A stretch of DNA of 64,000 bases from Eucommia ulmoides (lineage: Eukaryota; Streptophyta; Magnoliopsida; Garryales; Eucommiaceae), in the NCBI GenBank assembly GCA_016647705.1, contig CM028334.1:9457546-9521545 (forward strand), read 5' to 3'. The notes under the pieces were generated by a model that made no database searches, was not told the DNA's origin, and saw only the letters and a list, made by a program, of their open reading frames with translations. Shown here piece by piece: positions 34,237 through 47,088 of this stretch. Within the stretch, counting starts at the first letter, position 1; the number at the start of each line of letters is the position of its first letter. Position numbers and translations under genes: made by a program.

Positions 34237-37200
34237 TTAGATTATAAATTCTGTAGACTCAGAGTTTAGAGTTGGGAGCACTTTGAACCCGGGTTAGGAT
34301 ACCCATCAATCATAATAAACTGTTAATGTTAGTAGAATTGCGAAATAAAAGTGAAATGTGTTTTATGTGCGTATGTATGAAGTTAATATAATACGTGATT
34401 TATGTGTTTTTCATGGATTCATGAAATGTGATTTACGTGTCGTCTTTGTCCCCATCTAGAATTACGTGATATTATCAAGTGGCGATTTATGTGCATTAAT
34501 ATTTTCATATGTACACCAATTGTTCACACATATATATGTAAAACTAAAGGTGAATAATATTATGGGGTAAATAGTACATATATAGGCATTGACGTTTCCG
34601 TTATGTTTTGGGAGGTTGAACACTTTGCACCAATGTGTTATTACTATTATTTTACTTGGGTCCTTATAATTTTAAGTTGAACATATTAATATCTGAGGTA
34701 ACAGTGGATAAATTAAGTTGTATATATTAACATTTGAGATAGCGAGTGATTAGTGTAAATTATCTATAATAAGTTAAATAGGTCTGGGTGAATGCCATGT
34801 TAGTCGTGGACCATTAGAAATTGTCACTAAATGAGAGTTATTAATTTAAAGGTGTATACTGTTTTCTATATAAATCATGAAATTATATATATTCGTATTA
34901 AATTATAAAAAAGAAGGGGTTGATAAGATGGACAGTTTTACGATGAGTCATGAATCAAGTAGAATTTTAAAGGTGAAAAAAATGATTCTTATTATCCTGC
35001 GATGCCGTAGTATTATCTGTACAGAGTGGTGATTATTTGTTTTGGCAGAGTGGTGATTTTCTGTACAGAGTGGAGATTATCTGCTTCGGCAGAGTGATGC
35101 TTATCTGCTTCGATAAAGTGGTCATTATCTGTTTAGTCTAGCAGAGTGGTGATTATCTGCCCGACATAGTCCGGCAGATCATTGGTCCGTCTGGACTGCA
35201 AATCCCACGGGTGTACCCCTACCATTGGGGATAATAAATAGCTCTGACGATGTTGATCACATCAGATGACACAGTTGTGCAGGTCACGATACTGTCGCAA
35301 ACTCTGATTATGAGGTTAAGATGATCTTATGGTTAGTATAAAATAGTGTGCGATATTTTATTATATGACGTAAATGTATGGATTGGTGAATTTAAAATGT
35401 TTGGAATGAGTTGACTTAAATTATTTGAATTTGGTATTTTAAATCTATTATTTATTACATTGGTGGAAGTGGAAAATTGGTTTCTAACCTAGAATGCGAT
35501 ATATATGATAGTATATTTTGAAACGTGGTGTTTGAAAAGAAAAATATATACACTTGATCCATAAATTCTTTTATATTATGAAGACGGTCTTCTATATAAA
35601 TATACAAAATCATATTTAAAAAAAATAAAATCAAACGATGTTATGACTTATGTGGATCAAATGGGTTTTAAATAAGAAAAATGATTTTATATTATGCCAT
35701 AGTTTTCTTCTCGTTAAGCCGATATGACCTGAGGGATATGGATTATCTGTCAGACATGGTCCTACAGACTGATGATTATCTACTAGGCATAGTCCTGCAA
35801 AGTGGTGATTATCTGCTAGGCATAGTCCTGCAGAATGGTGATTATCTACACAGTGAGTCCTACAGATGGTGATTATCTGCTAGGAAAGGTTCGGCAGAGT
35901 GTGGATCTATCAGGAGTGCAAATCTTATGGGTGGCTACCCCTACCCTTAGGGATATATAAGGGCCCTGGCACTTGCAGTCGCTATGGGTGGCACCAGTCG
36001 TACGAGTTACGACTGCTAGTAACTGTAGTTGGTGCAGTTGTATAGGTTGTAGTATCATCATAACTCCTGATCATGAGATAAACGATCCTACGGTTGGCAA
36101 AGAATTATGTTATTTTATTATATATACGTGAATTGATTTGTTGATTGAAAAACCGGTGCTATGTTAAAAATATTTGATTGAGATTTTGATGTTGACAGTG
36201 AGGTGGTGACATTTTGTTGAGATTTGAATATAGCCCGGTGGGGCTACATTTTATATTGGGAAGTGGATTTTGATAAATAAAAAAAAAAAAAAAAAGACTT
36301 GATTCATAAATTTTTATTTTTTTTATACTATAAAGACAAGTACACTGATAAATAATAACTCAGTTGTATGTATTGGTCCACTACTAACATTAGGTGGAGT
36401 TGGAATGTAGGGGTCATTGGGGTTTCATGGGGAAAGGATAATCTGAATTATCCTTGAGTCGATGAGTATTTTAGAAGCTTATGGATATAATATTTCATAT
36501 ACATTGATTATTAATTTTTGTGACGTATCAAATTTTCGTAGTTGGGACATATGTATTTCGATACATATTTATACATGGTTATATGTTTGAGGCGTTTTTA
36601 TGTGGATTGAGACATATTTGAGGGGCTTGGCCTAGTCAGGAACTTGATTAAATGTGGAGGCATTAAGAGTATTCTTATAGGTGACTCGTTTGACGTATTT
36701 GATACGTATTGATGTGATTTGGTGATATTTATGTGTTTTGATGGATATTTATATGATTTTGACATGATTGGAAACGTATCTATGTGATTTTGACGTATTG
36801 CGAAAAATTTATTATTTGACGTTGCATTGTGGTAATATTTATAAAACGTTTACGAGATTGTTAAAAATTTTTTATGTGAGTACTGAGATTGATGATTTTT
36901 GGTCTCACGGGCCAATTCACGTGGAGTTGGGCTATCTGTTACTTATGATATTGGTTGCGAGCATTGTTGGTTTAAATGTTGGATGTAAATATTGTTGCGA
37001 ATTAGTTGACTGGAAATGTCGGATGTAATGGATAAATGTTGGTTATGAAAATATTACTGTTGAAATGAGATAGACTCAATCCACTGAGACTACCGTGATA
37101 TTTTTAGGATATATATTATTCTTGATTATTATTTTTATCAGAGTAGCGTAATGGAATCATTTAGAAACATGAGATTCTTTGACAGTTGGTTGTCTGTGTT

Positions 37201-37466
37201 AGGTGTTACCAACCAAAGTGCACCGTATGTGTTGGTTATTGGATATAATGTGAGCCACTGCGAATGAAAATATTGCGATGTTGGAACGGGAATTGACGGT
37301 TACGAATTAAGGGTGACATTTGGTTATGGGACCCTACATAGAAAATAATTGTCCTAGAATCAAGTGTGACTAACATGACCATGCGGTGCGAATCTGAAAT
37401 GTTATTATTTTAACTGAAATTTTAATTCTTATTGTTTTGCACAAATTTCTTTTAGGAGGGAAGGGT
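34237..37466 (+). other. Non-coding internal region of family A element
   Basis: No gene. 35020-35170 and 35740-35890 hold diverged tandem repeats of about 35 bp built on 'agtggtgattatctgc'. 36061-36092 carries the 'aactcctgatcatgag' block shared with element C and family B. An A-tract of about 20 is near 36280. Nothing else was recognised. Confidence 0.7.
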
Positions 37467-37671
37467 TGTAAAATTCTGATTTTTATTTTATGCACAATTT
37501 GAGTTGCATTGGAACACATTTAAAAATAACAGGATAGATAGCGCTATTAATTATTTGATTTAAAAATCTTTGGGGTCAATTTGCAATTTTCAAAATATTT
37601 ATTTTTTATTTGGGTTTAAATAAAAACTTAAAGATAATTTAGGGAGAGATTTGTGTAATTAAAATAAAAAT

Positions 37672-37765
<94 letters not shown>

Positions 37766-37841
37766 GAGATAAGATCAAAGGAAATGAGGTAAAGTCAGTA
37801 TGAGGCTTGGTCATTTGTCACACACACACACACACACACAT

Positions 37842-37875
<34 letters not shown>

Positions 37876-39430
37876 TCATACACATGCAAGAAGAAAAAAG
37901 AAGAAGAATCCAGAAAATCGAATAGAGAGAAAGAAAGAAAGAGAGAAGGCAATCGGCGTGTGTTCATCGTTATGGTTCACCGACGTTGAGTTTGTGTGTT
38001 TCGTCTGTGTGTGTGTGTGTGTGTTGTGTGTATGTGTGTGGGTGTATTTTCTCCGTTTGTTTGGCTGTGTATGTGTGTGTGATGAGTGTGGTTAGTAGGT
38101 GATCAACGGGGGTGGTCGTGGCGTGAGTTTGTTCCGATGGTAGTTGGTTTGTGTGGGTATATGTGTGTTCTTTTGTCTATTTCGGCAAGTGGTTGTGTGT
38201 TTCGGGTGTGTATGTTGTTCAGACATGGTGCGTGTGTGCATGTTTTGCTCATCCGGAATGTGTGTGCGTGTCGTTTTGTGTAGCTGTGTGTACGTGTGTT
38301 ATTCGACCGGTGGTGTTGTCGTTCGGCGATGTGTGTGTGTGGATTGTCAGAGTGAGAGTGAAAGTTAGTGAGAGAGAGAGTGTCAATGTGTGAGTGGTTC
38401 ATCTGTTGGTGTCATTAGTGTGTGTTGGTGTGTTGCCGGCGGTTGTGCGATGTGTGTGTGTGTATGGTCGACCGGCTGAGGCCAAGACAGTAGCAAAAGA
38501 GAGAGAGAGCAGCGGCTGAATTGGGAGCAAAAAACAGAACAGAAAGGGGAAAAGAAAACAGAAAAAGGGAAAAAGGAAGAATTACACAAACAACCTCAAT
38601 AAAATCCAAAAATCCAATTTGCGGCCGGCAGAAAATCCGAAAAAGGTAGAATTCCTAACTCTTTTCATATATGCATTTAGTTGTCGTCATTTTGTGAAAT
38701 TACTTGATTAATTGTTGTGATATTCACTTTCTATATTACATTAAATAATTTGGATAATGTGGAAATTGTGTTATTATTTTCAGTGAATTTAGCATTATTC
38801 GTTCGCATAAAATATGTTGATTATATGGAAATTATACGACAAGCATGCTAAGGTGATTTATGTGATATATTAAATACACGTATTAAAAGGGTTGGAGTTC
38901 TACTGAGCGTTAGCTCACAATCCCACAGTGTTTGGTTGCAGGGACGGCCGGGAGAAAACAAGAGAAGAAATTTTATTTGAAATTTCTAATTGTAAAAATT
39001 GTATTTATTATTATTGTTGTAATCAGAGAAAAACAGTAAATATAATTATCGTAGTTGTTGTAAAATATTTCTCTTGATTTTAATGTATTGAATATTTCGG
39101 TTAATACAATTGTTTGAATATAATTGGTTTGATAAACCTGTTGAAAATTGGAATTTAAATTATAAATTCGAGACTTTTAAATTGGTCGCTATTGTGCAAA
39201 AAAATGAGTAGATTAATATAAAATAGATGGTTGTTTTTATTTAGTGATACTTTAAATGGTGATTTTTATATTTAATAATTACTGTCGTAAAATCGGTTAC
39301 AAAAATATTGCACATTTTTGTAAAACTTAACGCATATTGTAGATTTGGGAAGTTAACGAGTTAGTTTTAGGTTTAGGATTTCTCTATAGAAGAAACCATA
39401 GTGACGGTCCTGAGAAACCGGGTCGTCACA
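37467..39430 (+). mobile_element. 3' LTR of family A element
   Basis: 1964 bp, starting tgtaaaattctg and ending gggtcgtcaca. It is collinear with 32349-34222. The extra length is mainly microsatellite: TA at 37676-37734, GA at 37735-37762, CA at 37819-37840 and GATA at 37843-37874. Confidence 0.92.
37676..37874. repeat. Microsatellite cluster (TA)n, (GA)n, (CA)n, (GATA)n
   Basis: Four different simple repeats within 200 bp of one LTR. The matching part of the 5' LTR (about 32565-32680) has only short versions, so they expanded after insertion. Confidence 0.95.
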
Positions 39431-40665
39431 TGATCATTCAAAGAACCTGAACTAATAAAATTTAAACTTTGATAGAGACTAATTTTATTATTTCCGAAAG
39501 AACAAGTAAAACCTAATTTGTTTAAACTAGAAATAGAAATCAAATTACGTCTAAAGGATTGTGCAAGAAATGTCTCATACAAATTCTAATAAAATACAGT
39601 TTTCAACTGTAATCTAAAAGTCTCTATAGCTTCCACCACAACTTTATTGTCGTCGCCCATAAAGATTAATCTTTTATCATCACTTGGCGGTCAGCTTCAT
39701 AAGCAAACCTACATAGTCATAGTTATGTGAGTAGTAGCACCAGAATCCACTCACCAAATATCCATAGGTACAGAAGCTAAATTAACTTTAGAGCAAACCA
39801 AATTAGAAGCATAGCCTTCTTTATACGCCAAGCGACGTACTTGGAACACTCATTCTTCATGTGTCTTGTCTTCTTGCAGAAGTAGCAAGTAAAGTCCTCA
39901 TCTTGTTTCTTTTGTTTCTTCTGCTGAAAAGATCCTTCCGCGGCAACCTCATCTTTTTTTTTCTTGCTCTATGAGATCGAGGTAAAGTCCTCATCCTGTT
40001 TCTTTTAGTCTTATCTCATTATTATCTCTCTTCTTCTTGCATACAGTGAGATATAAGCTCATTAATGGACCATTTGTCCTTATGAGTATTATAACTCACT
40101 TTGAATTATCCAAAGTGTGCAGGAAGAGAAATCAAAACTTAGTGCACGAGCAAATCATCAGATAGTTCTAACTTTAGAGCCTTTAGTTTTGATGCAAGAT
40201 TAGACATCTCCATGATGTACTATCTTATATTCCCTTTACCCTTATACTTTATCGCAACGAGTTTACCCAGAAGATTACTCGCCTCCGACTTTTTATTTTT
40301 GACAAAGAATTGCTCAATTTCTTTCAAGAACTTCTTGGCACTCTTGCTCTTAGTAATAGAGGCCCGAAACGCTTCTGAAATAGAGCGCCTCATGATCATC
40401 AAACACATCCAGTTGAACTGATCCCACTTTTCTATTTTAATCTCATTAAGGTTTTCCGGAGTAGAAGTGGGTCAATCCTCCCAATGTGTTTGATCCAAAT
40501 CCATACAACCGAGAATAATTTTCATGGTTTCTTTATAGACTTTGAAGTTCGTCCCGCTCAGTATTGGGATATTGCTGACTTGGGCAGAAACATTTGTGGC
40601 AGTAGTAACAAAAATTGTATAGAGAACAAAATAAATAAGCACACATACAATAAGTCTTGTCAAAC
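39431..40665 (-). pseudogene. Copia gag, protease and GAG-pre-integrase remnants
   Basis: Minus-strand order: a gag start (ISNIPILSGTNFKVYKE-like, about 40600), a UBN2 part with KSAKKFLKEIEQFFVKNKK (about 40350), a zinc knuckle (CYFCKKTRHMKNEC, about 39870), a protease active site (VDSGATTHIT, about 39750) and the GAG-pre-integrase domain (FLAQSFRRNLISISSLNKLG, 39582-39431). Several frameshifts and stops separate the blocks. It stops at the insertion of the family A element, and the integrase that should follow is not found on the other side. Confidence 0.85.
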
Positions 40666-41418
40666 AATAAGTCTTTCTTTGGACCTACTTATTGTTCATA
40701 TAGAAGCTTGATAATCATCACACATTTATTCCCGCAGGTACGTTTATTATTTAGCCAAACAATAACCTTCCTTTAAGCCAATTATTAATTACATGAATAA
40801 TAACCATACTAATGTAAAAACAAAAAATAATGTCTATTATTTAGTTAAACGATAACCTTCTTTTGGACCTGTTATGGTTCCCATAAGCAATAAATATCAA
40901 TGTTTATTATTCGACCAAACAATAGTCTTCCTTTGGGCCAGCTATTGCTTGCATAAATAATAAACATTAACATTTCGATATCCCAAAATAAAGTAAAGTA
41001 CACAACAAATATTACTATGATAACATATTATTTTATTTAAATTTATTTCAAGATATAAGATTATGTTAGTTGGCCATCCTAATGGTCCATTGATCGAATG
41101 ACGTACAACAAGTTAAAGTGTTTGATGTTGGGGCATTCAATCGGTCGACTGGCTCTGAAAATTCGGGTGACCGGATTGGACAGAAGCTTGTTGCACCTAT
41201 TCTAAAGCAGTCGGTCGACCGACCATGAAGGTTCGGTTGACCGAATCGGTCAACCAAAAAAGAGTTGGGGTCCTGAAGTAATCGGTCAACAGACAATAAA
41301 GGTTCGATCGACCGAATTGGGCAGCCTCGACATCTTGTATCAATTAGTCGACCGAACGAAAAGGTTCAGTTGGCTGATTGATCAAAACCCGAAACCTATG
41401 ACCCCCCTGACTGAATCG
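40666..41418 (-). other. Leader of Copia element G with palindrome array
   Basis: Non-coding. 40735-40980 has repeats of 'tttattatttagccaaacaataacctt'-like blocks, about 60-70 bp apart. 41140-41413 is an array of TCGGTCGACCGA palindromes, including a perfect copy near 41210. The leader resumes at 49163 after the Athila-like insertion. Confidence 0.65.
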
Positions 41419-42706
41419 TGATGAGTGGTTTAATTACCAACAAATTAAATACTTTTAGATTCAAATATTTGTGTATTTGTTTGTTATTTTATAGGAATAT
41501 AAATAAATGGGAGAAAATGTGCAAAATGAATGTAGATGTTGTAATTTCAAGGCCGATTTTGACCATTATTCAATTCGATTTTAGAGAAACGCAAAACATG
41601 AAAGTTGTAGATATATGTCTTATATTTCTATATTCTTTTGAATCACTTTAATTTGAGTTCAGGCGAGAACGTTATGGCCAAAATACAAATCAGACATAGG
41701 CACTGTCCAAAGCATGCTACAGTGCTAATTTGAACACACTGGAGCGCACTCCCATTAGCATTTTTGAGTTCCCTACTGCCCATAGCATGTTGTAGCTTGC
41801 TAAACCCCGTTGCAGCGCACTCTTGTTGGCCTGAAAACCCAAAAACCCTAATTAAAAACCCTATAAATACCCATTTATGCCTCAATCATAGGGGAGGCGA
41901 TTTTGGGAGAGCAACCAATAGATTTGTGGCGATTTTGGGCGAGAAAACACCCGATGGTGGTGATTTGATCCAAAATCAAGGAGAAAACCACCATTGGAGA
42001 CACTTAGAATTGAAGATTTGGAGCTCAAACCCACAATAAGCATTTTCTATTTCTTTCTCTCTCCCTAATATTTTGTTTTAACTTTGTATTTGTAATATTG
42101 TGTTAAACATTAATGCCTCCAATTTATGCTTCTGCATGATATTTTAGTTGATTTGAGAACTTAAGATTTGACACTCGAGAGAGGTAATCTCGGGTTCGGA
42201 TTTAAGTTTAACACAACGTAAATTTTAATAGATTGGGATATATTTAAAGTTTAGGTAATCTATATGGTCAAAGCATAATGAATATTTTTACCTAAATACT
42301 AGATAGGGATATTAATATTTAAGTGATTACATATTCTCTCACTTGAAGCTCAAGAGAGGTAGTGAGAGAGTAATAGCACGAGGACCATGATTATTGAATA
42401 AACGGAATTAACTAATAATTACTTAATAGGAAAACATGAGAATAACAAGATGAAATCAAGCCCGTAGAACCTTTGTGCATAGATAATCCATACTTTATTT
42501 TGTTTTTATATTTATTTTATTTTAGTTTTATTTTTATTAAAAAAATCCAAAAATTGAACGCCTAAATAAAGTTAAGTTACAATAATCGCGGTATGTAACG
42601 ACCATTTAAACTAATCCTTGTGGATACGACAACTCTTACTCTTCCTATATTATTAAAACTTGACCCGTACACTTGCGGTATTGTAACGACAAATAATTTG
42701 CTTCCA
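41419..42706 (+). mobile_element. 5' LTR of the Athila-like element
   Basis: 1288 bp. It contains a cluster of CTGCAG-centred palindromes at 41700-41820. It lacks about 770 bp present in the 3' LTR (47803-48572). Confidence 0.9.
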
Positions 42707-43134
42707 CCATTGCTGGGGATTGGCTTTTAAATTGTTGTTAATATTGTGAATAAATAACTTGATTTTAATTTAGGCATTTATTTTATTTTTAATTTTTAAT
42801 TTTTGTTTTTAGTTTTTTTTGTTTTGTGAGGTACTTGGAGATGGCTCACCAACAAGTCCTCATAAGATTTTCTTAATGAGATTCTTAGCCATTTTATTAT
42901 GCTTGAGAAAGATATAAGGAATTGCTATTTCGGTTCCCCAATCATGGTTTTCCGAAGGAGTGTTAACTACTGAACTTCTTTGACGGGTTACAAGCTACAA
43001 CAAGAACTTGGGTGGAAAGAGAAAATGGTACCACATTTTTCTACCAATTAACCGTAGACGAAGTCTATTAGTTGTTTGAAGACATGGTGGAGTTTGATTG
43101 TCAAAGTTAGAATTATTCAACAAGCTACCAAAGT

Positions 43135-45529
43135 TTGGGGGATGGTTTTAACATTTCGGCACCATGGATTAACATCACACACCAACCGGTCGAGTCTTTC
43201 CCCACCCTAGAAGAAATGTTTACTGCATTCCTAGGGAAAACTCAGATTTTCTTGAGGAAAACTCATAATCGTCTCAATAAGCATGAAGACCGTCTTGATA
43301 ATATTGAGATGACATGCGCTGATATCAACATGACCGTAATGTCCCTTGAGTCGCAAATCGGTCAACTTGTTCTCTATATTGAGACCGAGTCAGAAACGGT
43401 GGCATTGAGACACACACAAGTGATAGGTGTGATATACCTACATATTTTCAAACTGAATTAAGTTAGTTTTTTAGCCTTTATATAGTATTTTATTACGTTT
43501 TAATTAGTTTTTATCTTTTTGTATTAAATCAGATGTGTGGAGAAAAAAGATAAAAAACTGGAGCGAAAACGATGAGATCGAACCAAAAGCGATCGAAGAA
43601 CAGTGGAAAAATAAGCTTGGAGGCAAAATTGTGAAACAAGCCCACCGCCATGGTGTCCAGACCACTGTCGTGGCGGTGAAGAACCTGAGAAAGACAAATG
43701 GTTACTGACAGTCCACTACCTAGGCGAAAATCCAGCAGAAACTTTTCCACATCCACCGCTGTCTTCATCACCGAGGCGATCACTAAACCGACCTAGTCTC
43801 TGCCTAGGCGGTGGATACCTTCGCCTAGGCGGAGAGCCTCTGCACAACCTTGATATTTATTTAGATATTTTGAGATATTTTGTCTATAAATACCATTCTC
43901 TCTCTCCTCCTTTTGAGCCCCCCGGCCATTTGGGCACCTTAGAAGATATCTAAGGGTAGATTTAGGAGTTTTAGAGGTGGAGCTCACATCCCAAAGTGGA
44001 AAAGACTGCGAATTGATCGTTGAGCGTTCATAGCGATTTATCTTCGAACGAGGCTAAGTTCTTCAGTTGTTTTTCCTTATTTCTTTATCTTAGGATCATG
44101 TGAGCATGTTTAACTTGTTATTTCATTATAAATGCAGCTAAGGCCATAACTAAATATGGATTGTAGTAGGAATTAACACTATATTTATAAATACGTGTTT
44201 GGATGATTTCGGTGTTGCGTTTATGTTTTTTCTTCGTACTTTGATTGTGTTTATCATATTGTTTGTTTATCATGCTTAGTCAGATAAATGGAGAATACGG
44301 GGTTTTGACAAACCCTGGATTCGGATTTGAGTAAACAAACACTACGATTCTATAACCCGATCAAGGTTTGAATTGTAGACAATCGATGACCTTAGGGCAA
44401 GACTCACACGACCTAGGGTCATTAAGACGTTGAGGGGGACTTCTTCATTGACACGAAGTCATGTTATATCCCCCGTGTTATACTCGGGAGAGGTGAAGAA
44501 GGAGTTTTAGAAAAGAGATTGTCGATAGGATAAATACAATGCACGATCCAATGACCTGATCGGGAGTTGGATTGTGTGCAATCAATGACGCTGGGCGAGA
44601 CTCACGTGACCTAAGGTTGTTAAGACATTGAGGAAGACTTCTTCGTTGACTCGAAGTCATGTATTCCCCCGTCTTACACTCGGGAGAGGAGGCAGTGGAG
44701 TTTATGTACTGAGATTGTCAAATAGGTCAAACACTGTAAATGTGAGTAAATCGAGATCGAACACGTATTTGTAAACACGTTAATCCCTAGGCAATTATTT
44801 ACCCTAAAACATATTAGTATATTAGTGAAGTTAATTTAGGTTATATTAGTATTAGTTTAATTAATTGATTACATTTGTTTTTCGCCTAGATAAAATTAGG
44901 TCACGACAAATGCGGTATTCGATAGTAACGACACCAATCCCTGTGGATACGATAACCCGATCTTAACGATCACACTATACTAAAACTTTGATCTCGCATA
45001 CTTGCGAGTGTAAGTAGCGGCGTATTTTACGCCCTACCAACAAGTCACATCTATATGTGAAAGCCACCATGAGGAACCGAATACAAGCGGGAGGAACTTG
45101 GGTGTGTTTTATGACGATGATTTGAATGAGGAGAAAACCCAAGAAATATTCAACGATGAAGAATCACAAGATGTCAATTATGAGTTTTCACCGTTTGAGA
45201 TCCAAATTGTGATGCCACCACTTGTCAAAGACGATCACATCTACAAGGATCCGATGTGGCTCACTTGTCCCCCACCACTTCCAACTCCGTTCCTTTATGC
45301 CAAGCAAGCACATAAATCAGAGTCGAGTCAAGTTGGGAGTACATGTCATTCAATTCTACATCTTGCTAATCTTGAGAGCATCCTGAACCAAAACCCATTT
45401 GTTGTATTATATGACACATACTATAGGCAGAAGCTGCTCTTTGACGAGCACTTCTCTTTTATCAAGCCAAGGATATTAAACCAAGCACTTCTTGGGAGGA
45501 AATTTAAGTTTTCAAATAATAGAGCATAA
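43135..45529 (+). pseudogene. Athila-like gag fragment interrupted by a solo LTR
   Basis: The first part (43135-43420) includes PTLEEMFTAFLGKTQIFLRK and SLESQIGQLV, typical of Athila gag just after the capsid domain, where a coiled segment ends in '...QIGQL'. The second part (45045-45529) holds an acidic stretch and the block DPMWLTCPPPLPTPFLYA. Reading is in phase across the inserted LTR if the LTR and one copy of the ACAAG duplication are discounted, so both parts belonged to one frame when the LTR arrived. The N-terminal capsid part (42840-43134) is stop-filled. No catalytic pol domain follows. Confidence 0.75.
43421..45039 (+). mobile_element. Solo LTR (second Athila-like family) inside gag
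   Basis: Starts tgataggtgtgatatacc and ends ttttacgccctacca, with a perfect target duplication ACAAG (43416-43420 and 45040-45044). Length 1619 bp. It contains a cluster of CGCCTAGGCG palindromes at 43640-43830 and two diverged copies of a roughly 200-bp block (about 44340-44520 and 44560-44700; shared gaagtcatg and tactcgggagagg). Confidence 0.92.
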
Positions 45530-47088
45530 GGATGCACGCTATAGGAAAAAGACCCACATTAGTCACTTTGCCTCAAGCATCATTGCTGACCATACTCAGA
45601 GGCGAAACTCTCTTACCTCCCAGGTACGTGTCTTATTCCCTTGTGCTTAATTTGAATATGTGTTTGACATTGAGTTTGGGGGTGAGACACATGTTGGCAT
45701 ATGTGTGTTGGGTTAGAAAATGATTGTGTATGTGATTTATGTCATATATCTTGTATTCTTTTGGCCATGTTTTTAGTTTATTTTTTCTTTTGTTAGTTTA
45801 TTTGAATAAATTATGAGTTTTGTTGAGATGAAATAACTTAAAATCAATGATGAGTTTAGACACGCGATGTTCTCTTAGGTCTTTCGAAATGCAATGCTTT
45901 GAGATTTCTGTGTGCTTGACTCATATTAATTGAAATTAACTCTTGACTCATTACACTTGAGCACCATGAATTATAATCACTTGGCCTTTTGAGTACTTGG
46001 AGACCATTTATGTGCTTTAGGTAGGCTTTGACATCTTGTGAACACTAGAATCCATTTGAGTGAAACTTAAGGCCCAATACTAGATTATGTGTTGTTGGAG
46101 AAATAACTTAGGCATTATTTTTGGATCGTTTGGGCCTTTGAAGCTAACCTAAAAAATTGTTTACCCCTCGTTACCCTCGTTGAACCACATTGTCTAATTC
46201 TTTCATTACTCACATTTGTGTATCCAACCCACTACATATTTTTTCACTTCCTAAACTCGTGACTAATTGGCATGTCTGCATGGAGGGTAAGGACTAGAGC
46301 GAGCTACGTTTGGAAATTCATTTGTGGATTGGGACGTGTGTTTCTTTTTTGTATTTGTGTGGTAAAAAAAAATCATCGTTGTAGTATAGTAGTGAGTATC
46401 TCATCTGCCCCCCTATTTTTTCTATGCAATATTGGGGACAATGTTAATTTTGAGTTTGGGGGTATAGTTTTCACCTATTAAAAAATGTATGTTTTGGTGT
46501 GTTTTGTGAACAATACATTGTGGGATTGATTGAAAGTTAACATTTGATGAAAGGGGGAGTAGGTGAAACTTTTTCTTGAAAATAGTGCAAGATCCATGGG
46601 TCGTAATACATGCCTAGGGTGATTTGAGTTTAAAAATGACATTTTCATCTACCTTTTACCTTAGCCATACATTACAACCTTCAAAGTCTTTTTGATCTCC
46701 AATGATATATGTACCTACGCAATTAGTGGAGAGTGACACGAAAATGGGCTTATAGTTGTTTTTACATTCACTATCTAGAGATTGTTCATTGTCTCCTTAA
46801 CACATGAATAAATTCAAGGCTCGTTTGGTTGGGTGAGAGTGATTGTGCACGCATTGACACTTCTAGAGTCTTGAGTGGGTTGAAATTGATACTTAAAGTC
46901 AAAATTTTAGATAATCTCAATGTGTGCATTTCTTTTGAGCTTAGAGCATTTTGTGCCATCGGAGATTCTTGCACCATCATTGATTTGATATTAAACTCAC
47001 ATTCTTATTGTTAACATTTTTAGTACTTGATTTGTTTTCTTCTATTTTTTTACTTGAGAACAAACAAACGTTTGAATTTGAGAGTATT
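45530..47088 (+). other. Non-coding 3' internal part of the Athila-like element
   Basis: Short frames only. There are repeated mentions of 'gagtttgggggt' (45670, 46450) and a purine-rich tract gaaagggggagtagg (46549-46563) that may be an internal PPT. No domain recognised. Confidence 0.55.

Larger units (their letters stand above)
32349..39430 (+). mobile_element. Family A LTR element without coding capacity (LARD-like)
   Basis: 5' LTR 32349-34222, PBS 34225-34236 (TGGTATCAGAGC, exact), internal 34237-37466 and 3' LTR 37467-39430. A purine-rich PPT (ttaggagggaagggt) precedes the 3' LTR. Target sites are TTATC (32344-32348) and TGATC (39431-39435), 4 of 5. The 3.2-kb internal region has no gag or pol and no conserved domain, so the element would need proteins in trans. 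It inserted into Copia element G between the GAG-pre-integrase and RT regions. Confidence 0.92.
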
